Assembly (NCBI GenBank): GCA_021613375.1
Contig: CM038708.1
Span: 27,371,018-27,435,017, forward strand
Source: Megaleporinus macrocephalus
Lineage: Eukaryota; Chordata; Actinopteri; Characiformes; Anostomidae
DNA length: 64,000 nucleotides
Direction of reading: 5' to 3'
How positions within the stretch are numbered: the stretch's first letter is position 1; the number at the start of each line of letters is the position of its first letter. This document shows positions 1 to 12,390 of this stretch, one piece after another. The translations under genes and the position numbers were made by a program. The notes below the pieces were generated by a model that ran no database searches, was not told where the DNA came from, and saw only the letters and a program-made list of their open reading frames with translations.

Positions 1-3000
1 CAAAGTGCAGCCCATTCTCAACACTATGGTCAAATAGCAAAATCACAAATACATCTCAAGGTATGGGTCTGCAGCCCCCACACCTACCCACTTGGAAGGC
101 ATGGCCCATCCAGATTTCTGAACAGAAAAGATGACCTCTGATGCTCTAGGTAACCTAAATAACCACATTTTTTTTGTTTCTGTAGGTTAATCTTTCTCAT
201 GAGGACAAACGATACACATTCTGTGATTAACTTTCCAGTAATGGCTAATGCAAACTAGGCTGTGTACAATAAGCAGTGACCTCAACACATACAGAGAGCT
301 GACATGAGTTGCCCCACTAACACATCTTTAACCAGGCTGTGTTCCCCAACAGCCTTCTTCTCTATGTTCAAGTTGGAGCATAATAAAGCTAACAACAACC
401 CTAGCAAGCACCACTGAGCCATCAAGAACATTCATTTATCCATTTGTTTAGTCAAGCAGCCACACCAGCGTTCCCTGAATGTACATTCAGCAGTAAAGTG
501 ACTGGGAAATCTCAATATGATGATAAGATATCGACCAATAAGAGTTTCTGCTTCAATGCATAGCAGCCTGAGAGTTGTGGACAGTGGACAGACTCATCAG
601 GACTACACATCAAGACTTAGTTTTCTATATCTAATGCAAGACTTTTAAGCCAGCTTTCATTATACCTTGTTTTATTCATTTAGACTTTGCTGGATATTTA
701 TTCTAACATTTAATGTTTGTCCCATGAAGACATTTTAAATCGTGTACTCTGTGTTTCCTGGGAAGTGTTCTTACTGGGCAAATCGGGCCAACTCTCAAAT
801 CCTATTGCTGACAGAAAACTTGGCCAGCACCAATGACGGCACAACACAAAGCCCAAAGGAACATTCAGCTGAATACACCCAACAGCTTGGGCATCACCAT
901 GGAAATGTTTACATGGCTGCATGCTGCCACTAGTTGTGTTTGGCTTTGACACCAGTTCTGCACAGAACATCACTTTCTCCAGCGCCAGCGTTTAATTGTG
1001 TTCGACAGTTTCTTCAGAATCTGGGAGCCTTTGGCAACGGCCAAAACATCTATTGTGCTCTAAATGGCAGGCCTGTGCTTAATTGGCTTATACTTGCTGT
1101 GATATGGTGTCAGTTCTTAAAGTATTGCATTTTTATTTCACATTTTGTCCCCTCTGGCTGCAGCATGACTCACTATAACATAACAACTCCCGCAAAATGA
1201 AATGAAAGGTCTGCAGGTAGGGTGTAAAATGCAGCTGAAGATCTGAAGATGGCAATTCAGCAGCTTTGTTTTTTACTGTTATAGTCGAATAGAATACTTG
1301 ATTGATTTGGATAATATTGAACAAAGTATGTGCCCATCCTTGGCCAAGATTGCATTCTCACCACATAAAAGGCTGACATTGGTATTCTCCAACAACACAA
1401 GTTGGAGAAACGTACCACAAGAAACCAAAGGGGAACAAAAAGGAATCTAGCAAGCATGACTGAGCTATCAAGAATGTCTCTTGTTCTTAGGCTTTATTTC
1501 TGTTAACCCTCTCATAACTTCTGTGCATTAAGTGCATTAAAAATAGTTATAAATTGTACAGTACATAACATTTTACATGTAATAATATTTAATATAATGA
1601 TGTATATAACAACATTCAGTCTGCAGTTTATTCTTTCATTCTTTTAGAGGTCCCCCAATGGCCTGGTCACTGGCTTCAATTCTGGCTACAGTTGTAGGAA
1701 AAAACTTTAAAATTAGGTGTAAGTTCTTTAGACTTTGAAAAGATTCCTCTCACACATCTGGTTTACAGAAGTTAATTGAAGTTCTTTAATAAACCATCCA
1801 CTGGATTCAAATTCATCCTTCCAAAAAGCCCATTTTGGCACCATGTGTGACCTCAGTGTGGATAAAGGTGATACACGGGCCTGTTATTTGTAGTTCATCC
1901 TACTAGAATGAACTTGTCATGGTGGCAGGGCTGCTCAAGTCTCGAGGCAAGCAGGTGACACAGACTTGACCTCTCATACAAATCCTGGTGGGTACTTTTT
2001 AAGCTGCATACCACAAAGCGTGGATTCCATGAGTACATTGCACAGATATTCCCCAGCCAATAAATGTGACAACATTTCGAAAGCAGTCTCACATGCCACA
2101 GCGATCTCTATAATTGCTTTCCTGATTGTGTGCACAACCCCCTTCCTCGCTTAAATGAATTTCTTGAATCAGCGCTGTATGGAGTGGCTTGTGATTTGTT
2201 GGATGTGCTTTATGCACTGTCGATAATCAAGTCTGCTCGTTTTACCAGCCATGTCATCTGCTGAAATACAGACGTCGGCTGGAGCCCATTTGCCTGGGAA
2301 ACACAAGCAACAGAGGGGCTTTCTTGACCCACAAGGAGTCTTTAACAGTCACATAAAATGTATTTTGAGCACTTCTATTACAGCCCTTGGGAGAAGTGTT
2401 CATGCGGAGATTTACTCGCGCCATTACGGGAGCGTCCACATCCATTTGGCGGACATTAAACCATGCGGCGAGATGGGACGCACTTCCATCACCGAGGATC
2501 TTAAGGGGAACCAGTTGAGCACTTTTAGAACTGAAGGATTACACCTGACTCCTTTAAGTGCATTCTACAAATTGTCAATGGACGTTTCACTGTGGTGTAA
2601 TTTTTCGAAGGACTTCAGGGACGCGGTACAGTTGAGCGTGAATTAATTTCCCAAGTGGCTATTTTTGCGCAGTCAAAAGCATTCCTTTCTTATGAACCGA
2701 GCACGCGGTGTTACTTTGAGATGACTACGCATTTACTTTTGCAATAATTTAAGAGCAAGTTTCGACAGGTGGGGACAGCATGTGCATGTCAAAGTAAAAT
2801 TAGATCCTCTGTCAGTTGTTAGAACATTTCTTAATAAAGCTGTGAGCCCCAAGAGCCACAGTGATTGCAATAGGTGTGCTATGACTGTTATATAACATAA
2901 TGATCCGAAATGAGTTCATTAAAGCACAACTCACTGTTTGAAAAATCTCCTTTAGTTGCTATTGCTACGTTCATCGAACTTTCTGGTGACATCCATAAAA

Positions 3001-3029
3001 CTTGTGTTAACAGACTAAGAAGTTTAGTA
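1..3029. other. Single-copy AT-rich sequence, no gene seen
   Basis: No exon with convincing splice sites, no RNA gene and no recognised transposon was found. The longest open frame (2251-2646, plus, 131 codons) has no domain or motif I recognise and is probably chance. A short segment near 400-430 (CTAGCAAGCACCACTGAGCC) recurs with a few changes near 1446-1475, so at least one small dispersed repeat is present. Confidence 0.5.
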
Positions 3030-3867
3030 CAGGGGTGTTTCATCAGAGTTCACTAAGGTCCAGTCTGAGGAAGCTTCCTTTTAGAAACATTAAATAAAGC
3101 GTGCGTCTTTAAATCAATTCCACATCTTGAATTGTTGGTTTGGAGCTGCCTGCAGGAAGAATAAACATATAAGTCTCTTCATTTCTGGTTAAACAGTCAC
3201 TGTTTGCTGTTGATTTTTCTTTTTTTTAGAGCACTTTAGTTTCTCTCACTCCCTTTATTCTCCAACTGCTGCTTCTCGCTTCGTACCTCACCTGTTTGTG
3301 AACTGCACTCCGCAGATCTGATTGGCTGAGGAGCGCCTTTGGTAATCTTATAACACATGCGATTGGTCTGTGATTTTACGACACCGCAAATCCGTATACC
3401 ATAAAGACAAGAAAAGTTCTGCTGTTTAAAATAAACACTGTCTAAATTCAATAGTTCTCAATAGTTTATTGGTTTGGGTTCGCATTGGACAACGTCTGGG
3501 TCGGGAACCGGACCGCAGTCTGCCTATTACTGACCTCTGGTTTAGTAGACCTCTGGTTTCTGGTTGAAAGTAATGTTTTGAATAGAAAACATTGGAAATG
3601 TTTTTTTAACTTTTCATTAAAAAATTGATTGCCTTTTAACAAAGTTCACTGCAGACCTACATGTGGCGTCAACTTAATCATATAATAACTAATCATTCAA
3701 CTACTAACAGCCCCCTCCACCTTCAGATGAGCTTAGGCTAAAACTAACACTGGAGCTGGTTACGGAGCTGTTAGACGTTGAGGAGCTAATCTGTGCTGAG
3801 GAGGACTTGCCGTATTTTACACCAGGTCTTTTAGTCAATTTTAATGAAACAATACTTTATTCATAAA

Positions 3868-3940
3868 TGTATTTCTTCTTTGAGTTGCCACTGTGTATGA
3901 AATGTGCTATACAAATAAACTTGCATTGCCTAAATGCTCT
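3868..3940 (+). repeat. Retroelement 3' tail-like dispersed repeat
   Basis: The sequence around GAAATGTGCTATACAAATAA followed by ACTTGCATTGCC is the form seen at the 3' ends of common fish retroelement copies. A second copy lies in reverse orientation at 18465-18545. The element body upstream is not recognisable here, so the family is unassigned. Confidence 0.4.
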
Positions 3941-4424
3941 ACAATCCTGTTTAACTCCTCTACTGACAAAAAGACCATTACAATCATTAGAATTAGAACC
4001 TGATGGTTTTGCTTTCTAATGGGAATCGGCGTAATTGGTACTATTAAGACTACTATAGTTTCCAGTAGGACACCATTAGGAAACCATTAAATCCATCTGG
4101 TATCAGTTGCAGAGCACCTGTTGAACCATTATAATACTTTACACTGTGATATCAGCCTATCAAGTAAACACAAAATACCAATACAGATTTTTGGACACAC
4201 ACTTGCAAAAGTGTCTTTTATTCTTTTTCGGTAGGGATGACACAGTTAGCTAACATTCAGAAGATAAACTAGGAAAGACTTTTGTAACTTGGAACACTAT
4301 TTTTGTTAGGTATCATATTGAATACCTTCTTTTAAAGCTAATTAAAGTTTAGTTTTCCATAGAGCCAGTATAAGCCTGTCCGTCAACAGTTCTGAACTTT
4401 ACTTAAGAATGCAGAAGTTCACAT

Positions 4425-4492
4425 CCATACGGATTCCAGCGCTGCTCAGCCAGTCAGATTTCACAACCAGAACTATTCGTTTTATAAAATAT
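4425..4492. repeat. Dispersed repeat, copy 1 of 2 in the window
   Basis: About 65 bases containing GCTCAGCCAGTCAGATTTCA followed by a CCAGAACTATTCGTTTTAT run. The same segment occurs in the same orientation at 40478-40538 with roughly ten differences. The two are 36 kb apart, so this is an interspersed family, not a tandem copy. Family unknown. Confidence 0.55.
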
Positions 4493-5051
4493 ATTTAACG
4501 TCTCTCTTTTTCATGGATGTAGTTACTGCCTTTGCTTTCAGTGCTAATCCCTTGGTATTATCTCATGTGGCCTAACAAAATTAAAAACAAAAGGCGAACG
4601 CAATATATCACCAGACCTAGTTCTTCTGCCAAGACAGAACAGAAGTGCTGAAAAGTTGACAGTGAGCGAGGGGAAGAGAATACGAGATGAGTGTGAACAT
4701 GGGAGTTGGCTTACTTGGAGCTAAGGCAGCGTCTGAGGGAATATGAAGCTCCTCCTCCGCAGGTGCGTGAACACTCACTCCACGTGCCCCAGGCGTCCCA
4801 CAGTGTCTCCCTGTCCTCCTCTGAGCGTGCTGTCCGAGAGCTCTACAGATCGGGTCGGCAGGGGTGGGAGCACGTTTGCATGAGTGAGAGGGGGGTCCAG
4901 AGCGAGACAGGAATAAGACAAAGAGAGTACATACATTAATGATGCTGCAAAGCGTATGCAGTGCTTTATTAGAATGTGCATCTACAGTCTGCATAACTTC
5001 AATCTATTTTAAAAAATGCACTGATTTTCTTCCACACTTCATATCATATGT

Positions 5052-5296
5052 CCTGAGGTTAGGGATCTGGTCTTGTGGCCTGAGGTTAGGTTGCCAGTTT
5101 GAGCCCCGAGACCAGCAGGACACGACTGAAGTGCCCTTGAGCAAGGCACCTAATGCCCAATTGCTCCCCAGGTGCCGTGTATAGGGCTGCCCACCGCTCT
5201 GGACACGTGTGCTCACTGCCCCCTAGTGTGTATGTTCACTAGTGTGTGTGTATATGTGTGTTTCACAGCAAGGATGGGTTAAATGCAGAGGTGACA
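5052..5296 (+). mobile_element. tRNA-derived SINE, 5' truncated, nested in the 3.9-kb element
   Basis: It shares with the copy at 14563-14854 the order: a B-box-like stretch (TTGCCAGTTTGAGCCCC), the core GAAGTGCCCTTGAGCAAGGC, a TAGGGCTGCCCACCGC block, the GTGTGCTCACTGCCC block, a CTAGTGTGTGTGTATATGTG stretch and GGATGGGTTAAATGC near the end. The 5' tRNA head is incomplete compared with the other copy. The GAGCAAGGCACC core is common in fish V-SINE-like families; that family label is tentative. It lies inside the inverted repeats of the 3030-6959 element, so it inserted later or was carried along. Confidence 0.85.
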
Positions 5297-6262
5297 GACT
5301 ATATTCTTAAACTATATTCTTACACATTTCATACTTTTATTGATTGTATCACAATAATAGCACATACAAATATACATGAAACAGTTACACTGAGGTTCAG
5401 TATACAGGTCCATGCCCACATTAGATACTCATTGTACTGGCAGCCTAATAACATTTTAAAATTTGTTTTGTTTTTTATTTGAGTTTATTTGTATCAATCA
5501 GTTCATTTGTACACTGGGTGTAGGAACAGATGGTTCATACAGAGGGTGAATACAGATGTACAGTATAAGAAAAATACTGTGTAATATTACGTAATAACTG
5601 AATCATGTAAGTCTATATTTTTACAACCCCCCAAAAAATATGCGCACTAAAACTGAGCATAATAGGTTGTAGGGGCTACTGAGCACTCATAAACAGTATT
5701 CACACACAGATCCTGTGTTAAGCAGGCTGGTCTGCTGAGCCTTTAAGGTCAGGCTGAGGAAAGGACTCTGTTTATGACTCATAGCAGTGAGTTGACTATC
5801 GGTTGGTTCAAATGGGGAGTTGGTTTAACGTTTCTGTTTTCGGTAGAAAATAAAAATTCTCTCCTCGGGATTTTTGGTTATAAAGTCAACTTTGCCTCAG
5901 CATCCTCACTCAAACTCCTACAACGTGGTCCGGGTCCAGACACAGATGTTGTCCAATGCGGACCCAAAGTACCCAAACTATTGAGTACGATTTAATTGTG
6001 ACAGTATTTATTTTAAGCAGCTCATCTTTCCTTGTCTTTATGGTATACAGGCTTTGCGTTACAGTAAACTAACAGATCAATCGCAAAGGCACTCCTCAGC
6101 CAATCAAATCTGATCAGATTTGGGAGTGTGGTGCGCACACAGGCGAGGTACGAAGCGAGAATCCGCAGTCGAGAGTAATGCGAGTCAGAGAGAAAAGGCT
6201 CTGAAATTAGAAAAGTCGACTGTGAAAAACAACTTCATTTAAAGCAGCCAAGTATATTTCAC

Positions 6263-6462
6263 GGGGAAGGCCAGGAGCCAATCCCAGTGTCATCAGGCAA
6301 AGGCGGGGTACACCATGGACAGGTCGCCAGTCCATAGCATGGCCAACACACACCCACGCACACACTCACACCTACAGGCAGTTTAGAGTGACCGATCAAC
6401 CTAACATGCATGTGTTTGGACTGTGGGAGGAAACCGGAGTACCCCACACTGCACGGCCCATA
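6263..6462. repeat. Common fish dispersed repeat fragment
   Basis: The stretch contains GGCGGGGTACACCATGGACA, GGTCGCCAGTCCATAG, TCAACCTAACATGCATGTG and GGACTGTGGGAGGAAACCGG. I recognise this series as a frequent interspersed sequence of fish genomes, but cannot name the parent element from this piece. It sits in the enlarged right arm of the 3030-6959 element and helps explain why that arm is longer than the left. Confidence 0.6.
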
Positions 6463-6959
6463 TATTTCATATGTGTGTGAGAATGTGAGAAATTTCAGCC
6501 CAGATTTAAAGTCCTGGCTGGACAACCAAAGGCTCACTTCTCTCACTAAACTAGAGAAAGTGTGAGAGAGGAGTAAAAGAGGGAAATAAACTGTTGAGAT
6601 GTAAAATTGAGCTAACAAGACTCCACGTTGTATTTACTTTTTCTCTAAATAAGCATGTTATGATGCACTTTTTTTCAATAGCATTTTTAATGTAGCCCTT
6701 GTTTTTCTTTGAAGTGAAAAAAAAAACATTTGAAGTTTTATAAATAATTCATTCTGTTCAGCATTTAAAACAATAAGTATTATTGAAATATTCTGAATGG
6801 TATTTGAAATTTGTTTTGTCTTTCAGTTGCTGATGACAAAATGCTGATATTAAGCTACTTCACTTTACTGGATATGGCACTAAATCATAACATAAGTTAG
6901 AAATTATGAGGGCCCGGACCTCTATCTGGACCGTACTGAATTCTAATTAAATACCCCTG

Positions 6960-8664
6960 TCCTACAAGGTCCCTTTTAATGCATGAATATTTTGGGTTAA
7001 ATATTTTGGAAGCTGTGGTACTTTTATCTTGATAATGCTCATTTCTCATCAATCAGCCAACAAACGCGATGAGAAGCTTATAATAACAGGCGCTATGTGA
7101 ATTGGTGGAGTATGATATAAAACAAAACATGTTTGTGATTTTAGCCCTATACTCGGGCAAGCTGACAACCAACCACAAAAACAATGTGCCAACTAACCCC
7201 GCCCACATCTGGACATAACTCTCTCCATATATGTTAATTAAAATCATCTTTACCATTTGACTCACTGCCATCTCACCATACATATATGTGAACAAAGAAA
7301 CACAGGCTTACTAACTAACTAAGTACCTTAGCTCATTGCTTTATGAAGCCTGGCTAGGGCATGCTCCAAACCTCTAAAACACCTTCATGCCAATCTTTTT
7401 TGTAATTTGGTGCTTTCAGCAGGGCTGCAATACCACATCACCCTCGAGCTTAGCAGCCCCCTGAGTCCACACTGTCAGCACATTCACCTCATTCCTTCAC
7501 TGGCCACAGAAATTCAAGGTGAGGACAGCTGAGATACCAAGAGCTCCGAGGTGATCCACAATAGCCTCCTTCAGTGCGTCGTCTAACTCTGCCAGACCCA
7601 GCCTGGCACTGAAAGGGGCGCGGGTATCTGAGCCACCAATCAGGGCTCAAACGCTTCAACTCACTTCACAATTCTTCTGCCCGAAATTGGCAAAGTTTAT
7701 CTCAGCTGATTACAGGCAAGTCAGTCTACTGAAACCAAGTACTTCATTTCTTGCCTTTGGCCTGTTATTGCTTGGAACAGCCTTCAAGTCATTTTATGTC
7801 ATTTCATTAAACTTTATCAGAAGAACATGTTTGGATGGCGCAAGTAGGACCGCAGTAAGGAATGTTCAAGGAGAGCTTATCTAAGGCCCACCAGTGTTAC
7901 CTGGCTCTAAAAACTGAATGTGAATCAGATTTTTACCTTGATTGTATGAAACCAAGGTGATAATTGCCAGTTGAAAAGAAACTAAACACGGGGCATGATC
8001 AGACAGAACGGTGGCAAAAAAACTGTTAACATGGTGGCAGAAGAAAATTCCAAGCCAGCAAAAACAGTCGGGTGTCTGTCTGAGTGAATGGAAGAATATA
8101 AGGTCTGGTAGGAAACGGTCGAAACGCTCATGTTTCCTCCAGCATATTTCTGTCAGATGTCAGAGTCATCCTCTTTCACTGTGAAATGTTACGCCTTTCT
8201 TAACAAGCTCCAGCCTATTTTCCCCCCACCAGAACTGGGCAGCAGAGCATTTCGCTGCGAGGAGATATGAGATAGGAATCTGGTTCCAAAATCAATATTA
8301 TGAGAACTTGAATTCAGCACTTGCAAGGACAATGTGCATCTCAGGCATGCCGTGACAGCCAATGGAGTGGCAGCCTCAAATCTGGGACAAAGCCAAAGAT
8401 CACAGATCAAAATCTAATGCTGTTTTCGCATGGGACTTATCACTCATGCCTCGCTTTTTGGTCAGGTGTCCAGCTGGACAGGAAAATAAGGAAGGAGCCA
8501 TCAGGCTAACAGGTGTAACATATTCCTATTTCTAAATCCAAACAAATGACAAGATGCATAACGACAAAATCATGTACATTGAGAATATAGGCTTTTTTAT
8601 TGTAACTAGAAAATATAGGTTTTTTAATGATTCTTGGCTTAGGCATACGATTCTAGGACAGGTA
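6960..8664. other. Single-copy sequence, no gene seen
   Basis: No coding exon, RNA gene or clear transposon was found. A somewhat GC-richer block (about 7420-7640) and the block 8030-8510 have few simple repeats and could hold regulatory sequence, but nothing specific can be shown. Confidence 0.4.
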
Positions 8665-8722
8665 TAAGAACCTTTACATTATGTGAGGGTTGTTAAAGTT
8701 TTAGAAAGGTTGTTTACACTTG
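8665..8722. repeat. AGAACC-family short repeat
   Basis: TAAGAACCTTTACATTATGT is followed by GAGGGTTGTT and AGAAAGGTTGTTTACACTT. It belongs to a short interspersed family with complementary AGAACC and GGTTCT motifs that recurs at 13515, 27048, 53835, 54855 and 56650. Confidence 0.45.
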
Positions 8723-8815
8723 CGTCTCGTTTACAAACATGCTAAATTAAGTGTTTTTTTGAGGGATCACTCCAAAACACTAAATTTATGCCACATTCAA
8801 TTCTCTTTCTTTCTT

Positions 8816-9457
8816 GGATCTACACTCATTGTCTATTTTATCAGCTCCACTTACCACATAGGAGCACTTTGTAGTTCTACACTTACAGACTGTAGTCCAT
8901 CTATTTATCTGCATACTTTGTTTATCTCCCTTTACCCTGTTCTTCAGTGGTCAGGACCCTCAGAGGATCACCACAGAGCAGATATTATTTGGGTGGTGGG
9001 TGATTCTCAGCACTGCAGTGACAATGGCGTGGTGATGATGGTGTGTTAATGTGTGTTGTGCTGGTACGAGTGTATCAGGCACAGCAGTGTTTTAAACAGT
9101 CTGTCTACTTATTGTCTACTATCTGAGACAATAAAATTAGAGACGGTATCTGTTGCTGCACTGTTTGTGTTGGTCATGCTCATCAGTGTTTTTTAGAAAG
9201 TTGCCCACAGGACACTGTTGACAGGATATTTCTGGTTGGTGGACTATTTTCAGCTCAGCAGTGCTGAAAACAATCCACCAGGCACATAATACCTGCTCTG
9301 TGGGGGTCCTGACCATTTAAGCACAGGGTGACGGAGGGTGACAAAGTATACAGAAAAACAGATGTACTATATACTGTACTTGTAGATCTACAAGGTGCAT
9401 CTGTATTATATGTGAAACAGATAGGGGGTGATTTTAATGTCATGGCTGACAGGTGTA
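8816..9457. mobile_element. Fold-back (long inverted repeat) non-autonomous DNA element
   Basis: Left arm 8865-9030 and right arm 9250-9410 are imperfect reverse complements. Shared pieces in opposite orientation include TACTTTG, CACCCTGT/TACCCTGT, GGTCAGGACCC, CACAGAGCAG and CAGCACTGC. The right end runs through GATTTTAATGTCATGGCTGA to a TGTA near 9457; the matching outer left end is lost or diverged. No protein is encoded. A partial relative, starting with the same CTCAGCACTGCAGTGA block, lies at 16110-16325. This looks like a MITE family found in many copies in ostariophysan fish; superfamily not determined. Confidence 0.7.
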
Positions 9458-10229
9458 CGCAGTCCATATTGAGAAACTATCAACGTACAAAACCTACTCA
9501 TTTAAAATAAGATGTTTTTTGTTTTTTCTTGAAAAACAGCAGATTTGCAGACTTATCTGCCAGCTCAGACTATTACTGCTAAGCCCTATCCACTCACCTT
9601 GAAGTTATAATGTATGTTTTAGCACAGTACAACACACTAGAGGGCAATCAATCAAAACAGAGGTTGTTTATATGTTCACTAAGCCTCAAATCTCCAAAAC
9701 AGTGACTTTACAACAAAAAACCTTACTGAATCTCAGTGTAAGCTCCTGAAACAAGGTTTTATTTTAGGTCAATTTGGACCATTACAGTGGTATAACAATA
9801 TACAGTGCTGCCACTGTTATGGCATTTTCAAAATTCACAAGTTCACAAGTGATTTTTTATAACAGCATTGATAAATCAAACCTGAAGACAGTTAAAAATC
9901 TAGACTAAGGGCTGAAGTAAGGTAGAAAAATAGTGGTGTAAAAATAAATTTGACTGTTTTTTATACCAGCACAAATGAAGCATTGAAAAAATATGTAGGA
10001 AATCGTAGGACCCTTTAGGAATGTAGATTTCTATGGTGACAGCTGACGGTCAAGCTACACTAGGACTGAGACAAAGAAACGCCATGAAACTGTGACTGAT
10101 TCGAGCCTGTAATGCTCATATGGGTGCTCTGGAGTGTGTAAATGTCCCCAGTGAGGCCATTGTTACTTGCAAGTGCATACAAGAATAATGGATATTTCAG
10201 CATGAGCCAACATCACGAGTGGGGGGTCA
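9458..10229. other. No gene; one weak repeat-A copy
   Basis: Single-copy AT-rich sequence apart from a diverged repeat-A fragment near 9545-9640, which has CTATCCACTCACCTTGAAG followed by TTATAA. No exon or RNA gene was recognised. Confidence 0.4.
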
Positions 10230-12030
10230 CTTAAGCGCACAAAAGACCAAAGGGGACATGTTTAGTGCAGCTGTCCTCGTCGCCTTCATCTGAGACCCAT
10301 GCAGGCAGAGTAAGTGCTGGGGTCCATTCCAGTACCTGAGACTCGCCGAGGGCATTCATGAGTTTCGCAGCCTACAGAGAGTTCCCGTGAAGAACACCTG
10401 CTCTGAAATGCACCCTGCCCAGTGAACTGGTAAATGTTTTCTTTAACTAGGCAGCCAATCAGCGGACCATTTCTATATCAAGGCTGGAACCACTATGCAA
10501 AAATCTCCGATGCTGACTTTAAAAGAAAAATGCATCAGGCCTTGGCTCCAATCCAGCAGTATGGCATCCTGTTTAGCCTAAGGATAAAGAATGACCCTAC
10601 TGAAGAAAGTAGATATAAGGTAATGATACCGCACGCTTATTTTCTTTGGGCCCGGTAGCAAAACGCCCCATTATTCATGTGAAGTTCCAGATTATTAAAG
10701 AGGGAAAGCTATAAACAAAACAGACGCTCGCAATCTTAACACGAGGGCGAGGGGAAATCGCCAGATCTAAACACAGCTGATGGAGCATGGAGAAAATCAT
10801 ATTAGCAAAGGAGTTTGCATCAGATGACTTTAGCTGGGCCACATCCGAATAAATAAACCCCCGGCCCTGACCGGCGGCTGCCCGGTTTCCTTTGAAAGCA
10901 ATCGCTGGATTTGCACTCAATTACTGACAGGCCGCTCACTTGACAAACACCACCAAAGGCAATTGTAGCCTCAATCTAGGCCTCATGGATGGTCTTACCA
11001 ACTGCTTATTCTCACTGTTTTCTGTCTCAACAGGCCTCGAAGCACAAGAGAGGAGCTGCTCAGGTGGTTCCCGTCCAGAGCTTGATTAAATAATCAAGTC
11101 GTTGATATCTCTTCGGATCATTTCTGCAGCTCTGACATGTAACACCTTGCCTCCTCATTATAACTCTGTTTTCACTGGAGCCTTGGCTGATTTCTGAACG
11201 GCAAATTACTCCAGTTCCAAGTCATCCCCAGCCCCTTTCTTCTCCCGTTCTTTCCCTCCTCACGTGAACTTTTTATATAGGTATGCACCATCATTTCCAT
11301 TTCTAAGCTCAGCGCTCCTATAGCCACATAGTAGATCATTTAGGTTCAACAGGGCAAGGGTGAAATCCCACACGTTTCCGAGCCGTGGGTGATAACTTGA
11401 GACTTGTCTGGACAGGACCTTCTCTCAACAGAGCTGCGAATTTGATTTAGTAGGCTTGCTCGTGCAAAAAGTGCCCTTTGACAAGCTGAAGACTCCAGCA
11501 CAAAGCTTACTTTCATGGCCCCTGGGTTACATCAATATACATGGTATGGGATTTATTTAATTGGAAAGTCATATGATCACCTCACATCTGTTTAAGCCCT
11601 TGTCTTCCTCTAAGTGCCACACACTGTCCACATCTCGCAGTGCAGTGGGGTATTATTCTGGATTATTCCGCAAAAGCTCTGTATCCCTTATAAACGTCTG
11701 GGAAAACCTTAAATCCATAAAGACTTCACTCCAGACACAAGCAGAAGAGCATCAAAATACCCTAAAGGCCAATAAGCAGGATCCATCCTCTTATGAGAAA
11801 TCATATTCAACCCTTCAGGGGAAAGATTTATCCATCATGTGAGAGCTCTTACAAACTGACCATCATGCAGCCAGTGACCTTCCAGAGTGCATTCCATTTG
11901 TCTAATGCAATCTCTTAATAATGTCTTGGTATGTCCTCAAGTGAAAAAAGGAAATACTTCATAAACTTAAATTCCATAAACACTGAAACACAACAGCTCA
12001 ATAAAAATGAACAAAAACACAAAGTTACTG
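10230..12030. other. Single-copy balanced-composition block, possible regulatory DNA
   Basis: This stretch has few simple repeats, more even base composition than its flanks and no recognised transposon. Such blocks in fish gene-poor regions often include conserved noncoding elements, but conservation cannot be judged from one sequence. It contains the weak exon candidate at 10451-10619. The 93-codon frame at 11561-11842 has no recognisable features. Confidence 0.35.
10451..10619 (+). other. Weak exon candidate, product not recognised
   Basis: The segment is preceded by a fair splice acceptor (TTTTCTTTAACTAG) and followed by a donor (AAG|GTAATG). The frame between them is open for 56 codons, includes GPFLYQGWNHYAKI and LAPIQQYGILFSLRIK, and has a plausible protein-like composition. 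The 169-bp length would give a phase-2 start and phase-0 end. Against it: no family is recognised, no partner exon was found nearby, and an open stretch of this size occurs by chance in 64 kb. Confidence 0.18.
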
Positions 12031-12039
12031 ATTAATAGT

Positions 12040-12143
12040 CAGATGTGCTGTAATGCTATCTAACTCAGATGTGCTGTAATGCTATCTAACTCAGATGTGC
12101 TGTAATGCTATCTAACTCAGATGTGCTGTAATGCTATCTTACT
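12040..12143. repeat. 26-bp tandem repeat, four copies
   Basis: The unit CAGATGTGCTGTAATGCTAT plus CTAACT starts at 12040, 12066, 12092 and 12118. The first three copies are identical and the fourth differs only near its end (CTTACT). Near-perfect identity implies recent expansion, so copy number may vary between individuals. Confidence 0.97.
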
Positions 12144-12339
12144 AAAGAGAGGAGAAGCAGACGGAAAGTTAACAGAACTGTACCAGAAGCACAAGAGCAG
12201 TCAGCAGCACAGCAGCAGCAGTGGGTTGGTCCATGCCTGGAGGGACGCGGAGTGACCAGCACGCGTGTGTTGGAGCGTGTGCGAGCTCAGCGCGTGGAGC
12301 TCCACTCTCAGTGGCTGTGTGAGTGCTGCTGTTCCAGCA

Positions 12340-12340
12340 C

Positions 12341-12388
<48 letters not shown>

Positions 12389-12390
12389 CC
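12340..12390. repeat. (CT)n tract 1
   Basis: A nearly pure pyrimidine CT dinucleotide tract of about 50 bases, interrupted by CCC and TTT. It creates spurious serine-leucine open frames on the plus strand and arginine-glutamate frames on the minus strand. Confidence 0.97.

Larger units (their letters stand above)
3030..6959. mobile_element. hAT-like DNA element with long subterminal inverted repeats (3.9 kb, decayed)
   Basis: The left end begins CAGGGGTGTTTCATCAGAGT and the right end, read from the minus strand, begins CAGGGGTATTTAATTAGAAT. Both continue into a GGTCCAG motif. CAGGGGT-type termini are typical of hAT transposons. Inside the ends lies a much longer inverted pair, 3225-3525 against about 5925-6240. 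It shares TCTCGCTTCGTACCTC, GATTGGCTGAGGAG and TATACCATAAAGACAAG in opposite orientation. The right arm is longer because of extra sequence between 6240 and 6900, including another dispersed repeat. No transposase is recognisable inside, so it would have depended on a relative. The flanking 8 bases do not match, so target-site duplications are lost or the ends are nested. It could instead be two separate copies in opposite orientation. Confidence 0.5.

Noticed and set aside
2251..2646. 131-codon plus frame
   Set aside because: No recognised motif, no acceptor or donor support, composition not protein-like.
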